Source: Saccharina japonica
Lineage: Eukaryota > Sar > Phaeophyceae > Laminariales > Laminariaceae
NCBI GenBank assembly: GCA_008828725.1
Contig: MEHQ01002595.1
Span: 937,793-1,001,792, forward strand
Length of the DNA: 64,000 bases
Reading direction: 5' to 3'
The notes below the pieces were generated by a model. That model was not told the DNA's origin. It saw only the letters and a program-made list of their open reading frames with translations, and did no database searches. Positions 22,500 to 34,789 of the stretch are shown here, piece after piece (position 1 is the stretch's first letter; every line of letters begins with the position of its first letter). The translations under genes and the position numbers were made by a program.

Positions 22500-22746
22500 A
22501 GTATAGGGCATCAAGGCGTCGACCACTACCTAAACTTGACTGGACTGATGATATAGAGGCCCCGTCCGTCGCGACCTTCTTCAGGCAGTGCTTATCCATC
22601 CAAGCCTGTGGATCCCACGGCTCTTCGGGACCTTCTGGTCCACCTTCGATCGAGCTCATAGCTCCTTTGTACCGCTCACTACTCTCCCTCGACTCTCCTG
22701 CTGCAGTCGCTGCCTCTCTACGCAGCTGCAGCTCATAGGCCTGCGG
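22500..22746 (-). CDS. Possible exon fragment of unknown gene, cut by hAT insertion
   Basis: On the minus strand the frame reads AYELQLRREAATAAGESRES, continuing through YKGAMSSIEGG and WDPQAWMDKHCLKKVATDG. It is a mixed hydrophilic sequence without simple repeats, unlike most open frames here. It abuts the hAT target duplication, and the frame can be followed across the empty site into GRPQAYEL. No family is recognised and splice sites are not obvious. The opposite strand is also open, so this is weak. Confidence 0.25.
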
Positions 22747-23399
22747 TAGGCCCAACAGTTTAAGTCGTGTCTTAAAATTCGTCTTAATCCGTTTCTCAGA
22801 AAGAGGCCCGTCTTACTCGCTCTATGGCAGCTTGGCACGTCTTAGAGTCGTCTTAAAATATACCAGGCGTAGCTTAACACGTCTTAGGGGATCGCTACAA
22901 GCACAACGAGCTTGGGAACACAACTTACACAGCAGGTGGGTTGATTAACCCACTTGTTTTTTTGGAAACTCTTTTTTTGGAGGACCAATGCGTTTTTCTA
23001 AGGTTCCCGGGGACAATGAACCCTTCTCCCCGGATTTTGAAGAAGGCATTTTTCAAAATATGAATATCACGATTTCGACCATCGCAAATCCCCCAGCCCG
23101 CCCCAACCAAAACTCATCCCGCCACTCGCAGGACATCACACCCCACTGCTCAATCCCAGCACACCTACACAGCAGTACAGCACCCCCCTTATACTCTCTA
23201 CTCTCCTCCCAGAATGGCCTTGGCACCGCGGCGGCGCCTTCACCAGCGACAGCACCAAACAGCTACGATGTCCCGGAATAATACACGTCGGCACTGCTGT
23301 TTGCTGTTTGGCAGGCACCGGTAGCTAGGCACCACTACGTATATCCACTATTATTTATAACATTTTGTTCGTATACGTCGTACAAGTACAAAGCACTTA

Positions 23400-23588
23400 A
23401 TAATATAAGAAAAAGGAAAGCTGGCCCAGGATGGATTTCTAATTTGATAATGGGTGTACTGTAATACACTACTACAAATAAATAATTTCAGTATAACGAC
23501 TGCCGAATATCAAGTTGTCGTGTAAAGCTAAGCCTGCCATTCTTATTGCCCGTTTTCTTATTAGGTACCTGGTATCCCGTACTGTCGT
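23400..23588. mobile_element. MITE, GGACACC family, nested in hAT-like element
   Basis: A decayed copy with GGATGGATTTCTAATTTG, AATTTCAGTATAACGACTG and TTTTCTTATTAGGTACC. Its ends are weak. Confidence 0.5.
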
Positions 23589-23755
23589 ACTCCTCCTACG
23601 AGCTACCAGTATATAATATTATATATATATACCAGAAGGTATAGCTCAGCTAGCTGTGTATCCCATGATTACAATACAATCGAAGATATGAATATATATA
23701 CCGGTGAATACAACACCATCATCAGCGGTAGTTTACCAAAACCAACATACAGTGA

Positions 23756-23921
23756 AATAATAAGAAACAAGAAACGGCCCAGTTTAGATTTCTTATTTGA
23801 GAATGGGTGCGTTCCACACTAATTTCAGTACAACGACCCCCGAATTTATTATTTTATCGTTAATCTCAGCCTGCCTTTCTTATTGCTCGTTTTCTTATGT
23901 GATATCCTGTTCTGCGGTATA
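23756..23921. mobile_element. MITE, GGACACC family, nested in hAT-like element
   Basis: It contains TAGATTTCTTATTTGAG, CACACTAATTTCAGTACAAC and CTCAGCCTGCCTTTC, and ends TTCTTATGTGATATCCTG. The outer ends are eroded. Confidence 0.58.
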
Positions 23922-24299
23922 ATAATAATATATTTAGTTATAATTTGATGGTGTTATTACGCGTATTATATCGTACATTATAATATGTCCTGGTGATTTG
24001 ATGGTATTATCCAGATTATCCATATGCTGCTGCTGTTTGTTGCTGTGTCCCCTGTCCCCCTGGGAGGCGTTCGACCTTTTATTTTTTGTATCGTACGTAA
24101 ACTCACACGTATCGTTATCGTTTATCGTTTTATCCTTATCGTCATCGAAATACCGAACATTTTTCGGTTCGAACATTATTTTTTTATCGAACGACAATAA
24201 TATCGATTATTGTTGTATGGATTCGTAGGTGATCCTCCTCGGCGTGTGGACCTAAAATAAAGACTTGTTATTTCGACATACCACCTAAATACCAGCCAA

Positions 24300-24440
24300 A
24301 ACGAGTCTAAGAAGAATCTAAGACGTGCTAAGACGAATCTAAGACGTGCTAAGACGAATCTAAGACGTGCTAAGACGAATCCAAGACGCCCTAAGACGAA
24401 GCTAAGATGCGCCAAGACAAATCTAAGACGTGCTAAGACG
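24300..24440. repeat. AAGACG minisatellite, subterminal repeats of hAT-like element
   Basis: About six imperfect units of GAATCTAAGACGTGCTAAGAC and shorter variants. The same core (inverted) is sparse at 22765-22890, as expected for subterminal motifs of the element. Confidence 0.7.
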
Positions 24441-24981
24441 CCAAAAACGGATTAAGACGCAGCATATAATTCGCACGTCTTAACCCCATTTTTCGCCTGC
24501 GGCGGTCTTAATACCTCGCTTCGCTCGATTCCTAAGTCCGACTAACGCCCTGATTTGCTCGACTTAAACTGTTGGGCCTAGCCTGCGGCCGCCCCTGGTA
24601 TTGTAGTAGTATGGAAGGCCTTGTATCAAGCAGGGGGGGGGGGACGGCCCTCTACCGTCCCCTGTGTTCAGTTTTGTATAGGTTTTGTGTAGGCGTAGAG
24701 GGAGGGGATGGTCTCAGGTACCCCCCCCCCTGTCAAAACGTAAAAGTTGAACAATTTGACGTGAGGTGTCGAAAAAAAAAAATTCGACCACCCTCGCATG
24801 CAACAGTAAAGCCAGCCTCCTGGGCTTAACAGGAATTCAGGAAAATTAGTATTAATTCGTGATACTGATTTTAGCGCAGGACGCACCCATTCCCAAATAC
24901 GAAATCCAGCCTCCACCAGCTCTTCTTCTGGGCTATATGCTATATTATTCATAAGGATGTCGTGTACAGCACAGCAGTCCA

Positions 24982-25303
<322 letters not shown>

Positions 25304-25885
25304 TACGGTACACGCGAGGTATTTGTTTAGCTCGCTGTCACTTGCCTGGTACCAGGTGGTATACATCATCAACATCATCTGGATGAATTCATCGCTTACT
25401 GGGTTCGATGTTATTGGAAGGCGCGAAGTAAAGGCCACCCTTTCAGATTTGATTGGATACTGTTTGGTGAGACGTCGGTGAGGATCGTAATACTCGTATT
25501 TAAAAAGAGGGCTGCATTATATTGGTATAAGTTTGTCAAGTATGTAGGGATACTTGATAAGTATACGTACAGTGTGTGAATGGTATGATTGAAATAAGAG
25601 CTGCACATTGTCAGATGGTAAATGCCATAATACTAATTATAAATAACAACTGAACTCTACATTATCACCTGGTATAAAGTATCTACTCTGTTCTTTCTTG
25701 CTTATTTTGCCTTGTTTCTTCCTTTGTTTCCTGGCTTGCGCCCTGCCGCCGTCCTTGTGCCGGCATCTTCCTCCTCTTTTTCGTGTTGTTGCTTCGTCCA
25801 TAAAACATGTATATAGTATATGCTCCTCTTGTGAGCACGTTCCCTTTTCTTCTACAAATATAGTAGCAGTCTCGCTGGTCTTCTG

Positions 25886-26589
25886 TTACCGAGAACCATA
25901 TAATACTATGATAGTAAATAGGGCCACATTTTGTAAATAAACATTGGTAAATACCAGGGCCTTCCTCGGGAAAATTCCCGAAGATTTCGGGAATCGAGTA
26001 AATCAACCATATCAAACTAACCAATGCCGAATAAACATTGTTAAAAGCACCACAAGAAAGACAAAATCACGGCGAACCGAATGACTGTGTTTTTGTTTTT
26101 TATACCCAGTAGGAACCGCGGTATGGTCCATGGTAATTTACCACGGGAATTGGCACCACGGGAATTGGCATGCCAATTCCCGTGGTAAATTACCATGGAC
26201 CATACCGCGGTTCCTACTTCGTACAATAAATCAAAAACACCGTCATTTGATTCGCCGTGGTTTTGTCTTTCTTGTGGTGCTTTTAACATTGTTTATTCGG
26301 CATTGGTTAGTATGCCAATTCCCGTGGTAAATTACCATGGACCATACCGCGGTTCCTACTGGGTAAAAAAAACAAAACACAGTCATTCGGTTCGCCGTGG
26401 TTTTGTCTTTCTTGTGGTGCTTTTAACAGTGTTTATTCGGCATTGGTTAGTTTGATATGGTTGATTTACTCGATTCCCGAAATCTTCGGGAATTTTCCCG
26501 AGGAAGGCCCTGGTAAATATAGTATTATTATTATACGTTCTTTGTGTGTACCGTAGGTCCTATTTACTATTTACTATGCCCCCCGGTAA
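25886..26589. mobile_element. MITE, TTACGGGG family, interrupted, right arm
   Basis: Mirror copy of 20299-21002, with the foldback element inserted at the same place. Confidence 0.62.
25953..26514. mobile_element. Foldback element, right arm
   Basis: Mirror copy of 20374-20935, with the same triple arm structure and the same ACCAGGGCC/GGCCCTGGT ends. Confidence 0.78.
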
Positions 26590-27091
26590 TAGCGTCATGT
26601 ATTTGTATTATGCCTCATTTAAGAATTCGTTCACGTAGTTTTCATTTTTGTAAACAAATAGTTTTCTTCGAGTTTTTGTGGTATGACTTGTTTGTGTCGT
26701 TGTGTCGTCGTACCCGGTACGTTGGATTTCCACTCGCTTTACCCATTAATTTGCCATCATATTATTCGTGTTTTTCTATTGTCTCACAACAGTCTGTGAC
26801 CACGGCATGTGTATATACCACTGCACCGTAGGGTACATACTCAGGACGCGGGGACTGGGTGTAGTGATGATGCAGTTGGGTAGAATTACCGGTCTAATAT
26901 TACGACTGCACACACAGCAGTGAAAGTGTAGGATCACAAATATTGAATGGGTCAGAGCAGTGAGGAAATGAGGTCCACATTCGGGGGATTGCTAAGAAAA
27001 TTACTGTAGATTGCGTATATTACGCCAATCGCGATCGGCGACGACCGCTGCGCAAAACCGTTTGTACATGTCACATGTCGTGACCAAGGTA

Positions 27092-27225
27092 AAGTGGGGG
27101 GCCACAGTAAACAGCAGTAGATAAGACCTACGGTACACACAAACACCTATATAATTACCTATGTTTTCAAACAATACGTATTCGGTTCTATTTACTACAG
27201 TAGTGTTTATTATCGTCCCCCGTAA
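27092..27225. mobile_element. MITE, TTACGGGG family, right arm
   Basis: Mirror copy of 19663-19796. Confidence 0.58.
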
Positions 27226-27255
27226 TAGCACACGCTACTACTACTAGTACAGCAG

Positions 27256-29168
27256 TATACGAGCTGGGCCAGCCAAGACTCTGCTAGAACAGTCAGTCGG
27301 CTATGCCCCGCTCAATAATGCGTGTTTTGACGTGAGGTTTTGACACGGTGTTCCTTAAGTATCAATCAACCTTTTCGATGTCATCCCTTTTTTGTTTTTC
27401 TTTTTCTTCAGGATATATGACCGATCCAACGATCCGTAAAATGAAAAAGTGGTCATAACTAGAGGTGGGCACCGGGAGGCGAAAAAAAAAACCCGAAAAC
27501 CGGATAACGAGGCGTTATTATCAAAACAAAAAACCGGATAAAACCGGTTTTTTTCAGCCGGTTTTAACCGGTTTTCGGAAAACCGGTTAAAACCGGATGG
27601 TAACGTGAAACGCCTCCAAATAATTGAACACGACGGCATGTTTGGGTGAAAAACGTGCTGTTTACATGTGGATTCCGAGCCACAACCACAGCGCACGGGG
27701 TGGCGTGATTTCAAGGTATAAAACATTGTTGTGAAGACATTGCCGGTGCACAGGTACTATACGTATATCTACTGGTTACTATTAATAGGGCGTTCTTCAC
27801 GATTACTTGCTTCCTGTCTTTTTTCCCTATGCCTTGCAGATCAGCGTATTCGGAGGGCTTTCCTGCGCGCGCTCTAACTACACTAAAACCAAGTCAAAAT
27901 ATACACACTAATTTCAAGATAAAAATCCCCACTAATTTACAATATATTTTGGTTTCAGACTAAAATCAACTTTTTTTTTAAAGAGTCCAAAACAAGTGAA
28001 AGTATATTTTATAGTAGTTGTCGTACGTGCAAATTTTGCATACCTTGGTATGTTATATGTTTTGATATATAACTTTAACACGTCAGCAGAGCATCTGCTG
28101 TTTAGAGCATGGTTGATGCACACACTTACACGTATAATATGTATGCATGATACCATGTACCAGGTACAACACTACTACTGCTGTGTGTATCCTATTATTA
28201 TTAATAGTACTGCATAGGTTTCCTTGGTTTCCGTGATCTTCTGCTTTTGGGAGTTTTATGGGTGATCAACGCTGAAGATCATGGTGCACATTGTCGTATG
28301 GCAAAGATAATAATAATAGTACTGGTGATGGTTTCATTCGGTAGAGAAACAGTGAAAAAATTGTCCGGTCTTATCCGGTTTTTATCCGGTTTTATCCGGT
28401 TTTTATCCGGTTTAAAACCGTTTTTATCCGGATAAAAACCGGTTTTATCCGGTTTTATCCGGTTTTATCCGGTTTTTCCGGTTTTATCCGGTTTTCGGTT
28501 AACCGGTTTAAACCGGCGAAAAAAAACGCGGTTTTCTTTTTCCAAAACCGGCTACTCGTACACGCCCGCTGGGTTTCCAAAAACCGGTTTAAACCGGTTT
28601 TTTCTTTATCGGTGCCCACCTCTAGTCATAACTAGTCCGAAAAAAAAAAAGAAAAAAGGGATGACACGGAGTACATTCGCATGTGTGTTTCAAATACGTG
28701 GTGAAAAAATCAGTTCGAAAAGTGAAAAATTGAGCGGGGCATCGCAGTAAAACTGGCGTTTTCGTAATTACTTGTTTTCAGTTAAGAATCGTTTTTTTTG
28801 TTGTATCTCTTGATCGGTGATGAATTGGGCAATGCAACTTGCATCGATCGTCTCCTTGTGTCTCAAGCATTGTCTACACCAAATTTCAGCTTGATCGGGA
28901 ATGGCGATTTTTTTAGCTGTCATGTGAAATTAGCGTCGAAATCTGGTAAAAAATCAGATTTTTTGGTACTTTTGGGTTTTCGCGGATATCTCGGCGAAAT
29001 CGAGTCGGTTTTTTTTAAAGTCAAGAAAAGTTCATATACTGTTTTTTTTTGCATCTTCAATAATATGTCAGAATCATCTCTGCCAAATTTCTAAGTCTAA
29101 CTCGCAAAATTGGCGGCGCTAGAAGCTCACAACAGAAAATCCGTTTTATGGCTGGCCCAGCTCGTATA
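27256..29168. mobile_element. TIR element with 19-bp ends, right arm
   Basis: Mirror copy of 17720-19632. Several of the few arm differences fall here (for example CTTGACTTT in place of CTCAACTT in arm-matched orientation near 29020). Confidence 0.78.
27460..28624. mobile_element. hAT-like non-autonomous element, right arm
   Basis: Mirror copy of 18264-19428. The 8-bp duplication reads GTCATAAC at 27452-27459 and 28625-28632. Confidence 0.88.
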
Positions 29169-29358
29169 GCTGTAGAGGTTATTCAAGGATGCGGTAAGAC
29201 TAGATTATACTAAGTACATATGTTCCCACGCCTACCGTGTGTTTTTGTACAGACAGCACTTCAGACACCAGTTACGCTGTAGTCGGCAAATTCATTGGTA
29301 AAGAGTGGGAGGGGGGGGGGGGGGCATTGCTGCTGTAGTCGAATGGAGATTGCGGGCG

Positions 29359-29597
29359 TGTAGTTCAGTTTTGGACACGCATAACATGCTGTAGGGATTT
29401 TAGGTGTACCTCTTCGGACTTGTGTATCCTTTCCCTGCTAAGTGTGCGTGTTCTTTAGGATTCTCTGATGGCTCTAGCACTTTTGTGACCACGGGCTGTG
29501 ATCTTGCTAGATCGGGCTACGCGTAGAGGGATTAGCAACTGAAACGAGTTTGATGTGAAGACAACAACAACAACAACAACAGCAGCAACAACAACAT
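29359..29597 (+). mobile_element. SINE-like repeat, family A, right arm
   Basis: Mirror copy of 17291-17529, reading GTGTAGTTCAGTTTTGG to GTTTGATGTGAAGACAAC and a (CAA)n tail. Confidence 0.72.
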
Positions 29598-30647
29598 ACG
29601 TGTATCACTCGTATAGAGGTGTTTATTGTTTATTGTTGACGGGCCCATCCATGTCACAAAAACCACCACTGACCACAAACTATTAATAGCCACAAACTAT
29701 AATATGACACAACCAAAGCGTGGAAAGTTCCTGGATTGTGAATAGTGGTACGTGGGGGTAGGAGTTTGGATGTGCCAACCATATTATCGTCGGCAAACTT
29801 AACAAAACAAAGCAACACGCACGACACGCACAACACGCACGGCAAGTGAGTGGGCAGTGGGGGTACTGGTGGGCGGACGTACATCATCACTCGTCACGGC
29901 TGCGGCAATCAAGCTCCAGATCATTGTTGGCAGACCGACCAAAGGTTGGGAAGTTACTGTAGTATACAGCAGTATACATCCAGCAGTCTGGTTTCTGCAC
30001 TTCTAGGCACAGGAGGCTGGACATACATGCTGCCCTCGCTACACAGGGCGTTACCTTTTTCTAAGCTCCGGATAGGACCAGAAGAAGATAGTTCCTACTA
30101 CTACTACTGTAAGTGGAATGGGGATCAACATTTTTTATGTATCTCGACAGTCAGTATATACTGTAGTATGTGTCGATCCTGGTGTGCTCCGTACAACAAC
30201 GACAACGAGTATTTTATGATCAGGGCTGGACGCAGGCTGAGGTGTTACCATTTCTTTTCTCCGGTTTATTAGTACACTAGTCGCATATTGTGGATATTCC
30301 GATTAAAGAGCATCACACCCCGCGACAAGCCTTTGGCGCCTCGAGCTACTGCAATGACCAAACAAACCAATCAATGAAGATACTTTTCTTTGGTGTTTTC
30401 AAGCGCTTACTATACGGCAAGCGCGAGCCCCCGGCGGTACGACGAGTAGGATAATGTTGTACCCGGGCCTTCAGACGCTTTGCAGTGGAACCCGATAAAA
30501 TAGTTTGTATCATCCCTCCAAGTAAGTAAGTACACCATGCATGGCCGTTGCCGTCGCTATCGTCACTTTTCCCGCCGATTTTCTCCAGAGTTGAAGGTCC
30601 CGAGAGGGTTAATTAACGACGAGTACAGTCCTCTGAGAGAAGCACGA

Positions 30648-31197
30648 CACTTTCTTTCTTTTTTTGTCATGCTTTTTATTTGGTTGCTTGATTGTTGATT
30701 TGCTTCAGTATATTTGCTTTCTATTTATTTTTGTTTTCGCTTTTTTCTTTTTTCTCTTTTTTTCTCGCGCATGCACCTGGATTGCTAGCAGGGTAGGTCT
30801 TGCCTGTCGTATATGGCGTTGCATTGTCTGCTCTGATTACTGCACTGGGTGTAGTATCTCTGTGTCGTAGTTTTGTGACCACATAACTGGTACCTTTTTA
30901 GGATGAAGAATCGGCACGGACACTGGGTGTTTGTTGTTGTTTTTCTTCACATTAAACTCGTTTCAGTTGCTAATCCCTATAGTCTGATCTAGCAAGATCA
31001 CGGCCCGTGGTCACAAAAGTGCTAGAGCCATCAGAGAATCCTAAAGAACACGTACACTTAGCAGGGAAAGGATACACAAGTCCGAAGAGGTACACCTAAA
31101 ATCCCTACAGCATGTTATGCGTGTCCAAAACTGAACTACACGGTGCTGGATGTCGACGGGTAGAAAGGAAGGTTTAATGTGAAGAACACACACACAC
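30648..31197 (+). mobile_element. SINE-like repeat, family B, interrupted by family A, right arm
   Basis: Mirror copy of 15691-16240. The family A insertion is at 30930-31142 on the opposite strand, and the (CA)n tail is at 31188-31197. Confidence 0.72.
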
Positions 31198-31278
31198 AGT
31201 ATAAGGGGACAACTACTGTAATACAGCAATGGCACATATCAGATATTTGTACGGCTACACCAAACGACTATGTCCTAC

Positions 31279-31457
31279 ACAGCAGTACAGGACACCCATC
31301 ATCGTAGTAAGAAACTCCAGGCTGGATTTCTTATTTGAGAGAGGGTTCTTTCAACACTATAATTTCAAGATAACGACTCCCGAATTTCTTATTTTCCTTC
31401 AAATCTCAGCCTGGCTTTCTTGTTAGCCTGCTTCTTAATATGTGTCCTGTACTGCTG
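31279..31457. mobile_element. MITE, GGACACC family, right arm
   Basis: Mirror copy of 15431-15609, with paired CAGCAGTACAGGACAC ends. Confidence 0.78.
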
Positions 31458-32488
31458 TATACACAGACTGCTCTCATCCCGTCTTCAGAAAACAGTCATC
31501 TTCTTCCCCTGGGACAAGAGCAAAACGGCTTGAAATGCTCGAACGAAACGCGACCGTTCACCACCACACACGACACACACACGACGGCTTGTCTATCCGA
31601 GTTGAGCGCTGCTGGTTGAGGTAGGTGCGTTTCGACATCGACAAGAAAACGCGGTGGGCACGCATGCCCCCACCACTTTATTCACGGTTTTGTGGTGCAG
31701 GGGTGATACATCCCCGACATGGGAAGAGCGGATTTACGAGGAACATCGTTCTTGCCGCTTTTTATTTTCATGACAACTCCGGAATGCAGAGCGCCCCAAT
31801 CATCAAAAAGTATTGGTTTGGCCACTCTTTTTCGCTCTCAACTCCGAAATGCAGAGTGCCCTAATCAAGGGTAGATGGCTCGTACACCGTACACCAGGGT
31901 ACCTAATCAATGCAATACGTTTCGGTGTTTGCTGGGTCATGTTTTTCACTCCCGGGACAACAGACAATGAATGAATTGTCATTGCAACGTTGCAATAGCG
32001 ATAGAATATTGAACAATGGACGGGTCTACTGTCGTCGGCAATGTTTGTGTCGATTGACTACGTGCCCAATCTATTGAATCTACTGGGGCCCGGTAACGGC
32101 CGTCGATTGATGGCCGGCAGAATCTATTTATTAAATAAAATTATTATAAATACGTCCGCTGTGAGTTCAACCGATTGAATAGTAGATACTCAACTTTGCG
32201 AGCTGCGTAGAATTTTGGTTCTATGTGTTATTGCGGTGGACAATACTTATCGATGTGTACGAGCTTGACAAGTGTGGAAAATGGCTATCGATGGATGGAT
32301 GGATTGCACAATATATTGCCGTTAGCAGTTACTACTGTAGTTTGCTATCGATGGATGTCACCTCGTACATTCTATTATGATTTATGATGGCTGAAAATGA
32401 CCATCATCGATAGACATGCCTCACAATATGTTGATTGTGGTTGTCACTGGCGATTGTGGACCACATTATTTCGCAATCATATCTATCC

Positions 32489-32710
32489 ATAGTTCAGTTT
32501 TGGACACGCATAACGTGCTGTAGGGATTTTAGGTGTACCTCTTCGGACTTGTGTATCCTTTCCCTGCTAAGTGTACGTGTTCTTTAGGATTCTCTGATGG
32601 CTCTAGCACTTTTGTGACCACGGGCCGTGATCTTGCTAGATCAGACTATAGGGATTAGCAACTGAAACGAGTTTAATGTGAAGAAAAACAACAACAACAA
32701 CAACAAACAA
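32489..32710 (+). mobile_element. SINE-like repeat, family A, full copy across arm edge
   Basis: It reads ATAGTTCAGTTTTGGACACG to GTTTAATGTGAAGAAAAAC and a (CAA)n tail, about 220 bp. Only its first 49 bp are represented at the left edge of the palindrome. Confidence 0.75.
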
Positions 32711-33621
32711 CTGTTCATGGCGGTCAGTATGATACCAAATATGTGACATTCGAGTTGTTATTGCATGCGGCATTCGTGACTGACGAAATTTGGGGTGATC
32801 TGCCTGAACCAGCTCGTAGCCAAACAGAAACAGCCATGGGAACAGATGTCGGAAAGTGCTTACGCCGTTGACATTTATAAAGGACACATACGAACATTGT
32901 TACAATAATAGCGTGCGTATCGATGGCCATTGTTATCCACAATAGGCTGGCCACACTGCCCATCGATAGATATATATATATATATATATATATATTGTCG
33001 GGATCAATGTAATAGCAGACAATTGCCACAATGTGTACCCTTGCAGTACACATAATAATGGAGTGAAAATGTTATATACCCATAATATATGAGATGGACT
33101 TCGTCTGGAACAAAAAAATATCGGGGATTGAACAACAATAATAATAGATCTTGTTTGAACGTTTGAACAGCAGTAGTAGACTAAAGCGGTTTGTCGATCG
33201 TCCATATAATACAATGCCGCCAACAATCGAGCATCAACTTTGTCCACCAATCAATGGCCGTTGCAACCCGTCACATGTACTACAGTAATTTAATACGCGT
33301 GCTTACGCAATAGACTACGCGTATTGCCTCAACCTATATCGCGAAAACCAGAAATAAAGAAATAGTGTACTTTATTACAAAACGTAATTTAAAATTTAAA
33401 ATAAAATAAAATAAAATAACATAAAAGAGTACCAGGTATATAATATTTTCGGGGTATCTAAATTTGTCGAATTCTTTCAAATTTACGAAATTCTCTGTTG
33501 TGCCAAGGTTGTGCGCTAACCAAAACCGGGCAAAAACTATTCAGAGGCAATAACGTAGTAAACGTCCACACCCCGGACAATAGACACAACGGCACTCGTA
33601 GTCTATTGCCTCAGCAGTAGA
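32711..33621. other. Stretch without a supported gene
   Basis: It holds a TA microsatellite at 32969-32995 and decayed ATCGATGG-type words at 32890-33300. From 33380 there is an A-rich tract with TAAAA repeats. No exon recognised. Confidence 0.5.
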
Positions 33622-33753
33622 CGAGGGGGGGGGGGGGGGGNNNNNNNNNNNNNNNNNNNNNNNNNNNNNNNNNNNNNNNNNNNNNNNNNNNNNNNNNNNN
33701 NNNNNNNNNNNNNNNNNNNNNNNNNNNNNNNNNNNNNNNNNNNNNNNNNNNNN
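33622..33753. other. Poly-G run and sized gap
   Basis: A G homopolymer (about 33626-33640) is followed by 113 N. The missing sequence lies next to a repeat whose other copy is at 36555-36751. Confidence 0.95.
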
Positions 33754-33758
33754 CGTTG

Positions 33759-33955
33759 GGTTTTCACCAACCAGGCAGACATTGCTTGCACCAAGCGCGA
33801 AACGCCGTGAGGTATTGGGCGAGTCGCATGGAGGGTGAGCTGCATCCTGCTAAGAACCGCCTCTGAAGCGGACTTGCATATGGACGACAGCTTCAATGAG
33901 TTAATTTAATTTCTGGTGTGGCCACTTCCGGAGACAGCAATGGGTTTTACTATGT
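33759..33955 (-). repeat. Inverted repeat pair, left copy
   Basis: It pairs with 36555-36751 at about 80 percent identity by eye. On the minus strand an open frame contains LTLHATRPIPHGVSRLVQAM. The other copy encodes the same segment with substitutions and no stop. The pair could be ends of a 3-kb element or a duplicated exon, and no family is recognised. Confidence 0.6.
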
Positions 33956-34199
33956 AACTGCCTCGCGGACGCCTTACCATATTAACACTACGTGAAACGA
34001 CCATTCCCCTTGTGCGGAACAAAGGTTCTCCACCCCGCACAAATGATCTACTCGACCGCCAGCTTTGGTGACCGCCAAAAAAAAATAACAAAAAAAACGG
34101 CACCCTGGTTGTCTAGCTCACGCAGCGAGTGGCGTGTTTTACAGCGTCGTTGCCAACCGACGCCAACCCAACCTATAAATATAATATATTTATAGGGGT

Positions 34200-34780
34200 G
34201 GGGGCATCTATCTGTCGATAGTGACAATGTCATCGATTATGGACTACAACCCATTATGCTTTAATACTTACTACGTACAGTAAACAGATTACTTCATCAA
34301 TGCACCACGTTGTTGCTATTTCCCAACAGCAGCACGAATTCCGCAATGAATGGCCAGCGATGGTTAGCTTTCACAAACTATTATTATTGCGCTTGGCAGT
34401 TGACAACAGTGAGTGGCCGTCGATCTACACCTCGCACGATCGATTGCGGCTGGCAATGGCCATCGATAGGCACGCTCTTCACAATATATTGTGGTGGACA
34501 ACATCAATCGATCGACAACAGCAGTATGTATCGTATGACCAACCTGTTGTTGTCGCCGACTGTTGTGTATCGATGGATGTCCCCCCTCGTCTATTGTGAC
34601 CGACAATATCATATATACGAATATATATATATATATGTATCGGTAGACGCCTTCCACGGTCTGTTGTCGCCGAAAATACCTATCGGTGGGCACCTCCGGG
34701 ATCCGCCGTCTATTGCCGTTGACAATACCTATCGATGATAGATGCCCCCCTTCGTCTATTATTGCCGAAGTATTACACTG
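34200..34780. repeat. Degenerate ATCGATGG/TATTGT array
   Basis: Repeating words are CATCGATAGG, GACAATATC and CGTCTATTGTGACC with irregular spacing of about 60-75 bp, plus an ATATAT tract at 34620-34637. It is related to the array at 14400-14920. Confidence 0.5.
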
Positions 34781-34789
34781 TTCATTCTT

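Larger units (their letters stand above)
22747..24580. mobile_element. hAT-like element in palindrome spacer
   Basis: It has inverted ends TAGGCCCAACAGTTTAAGTC (22747 on) and their reverse complement to 24580, 21 bp exact. The 8-bp direct duplication GCCTGCGG flanks it at 22739-22746 and 24581-24588. Subterminal regions are rich in CGTCTTAA/TTAAGACG words, including a minisatellite at 24300-24440. Two GGACACC-family MITEs are nested inside. No transposase is recognisable. Confidence 0.88.
22017..24802. other. Palindrome spacer
   Basis: The 2786-bp unpaired centre between the arms. Most of it is the hAT-like element at 22747-24580. The part at 22017-22746 holds the weak coding candidate at 22500-22746. 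The part at 24589-24802 has G and C homopolymers. Confidence 0.85.
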
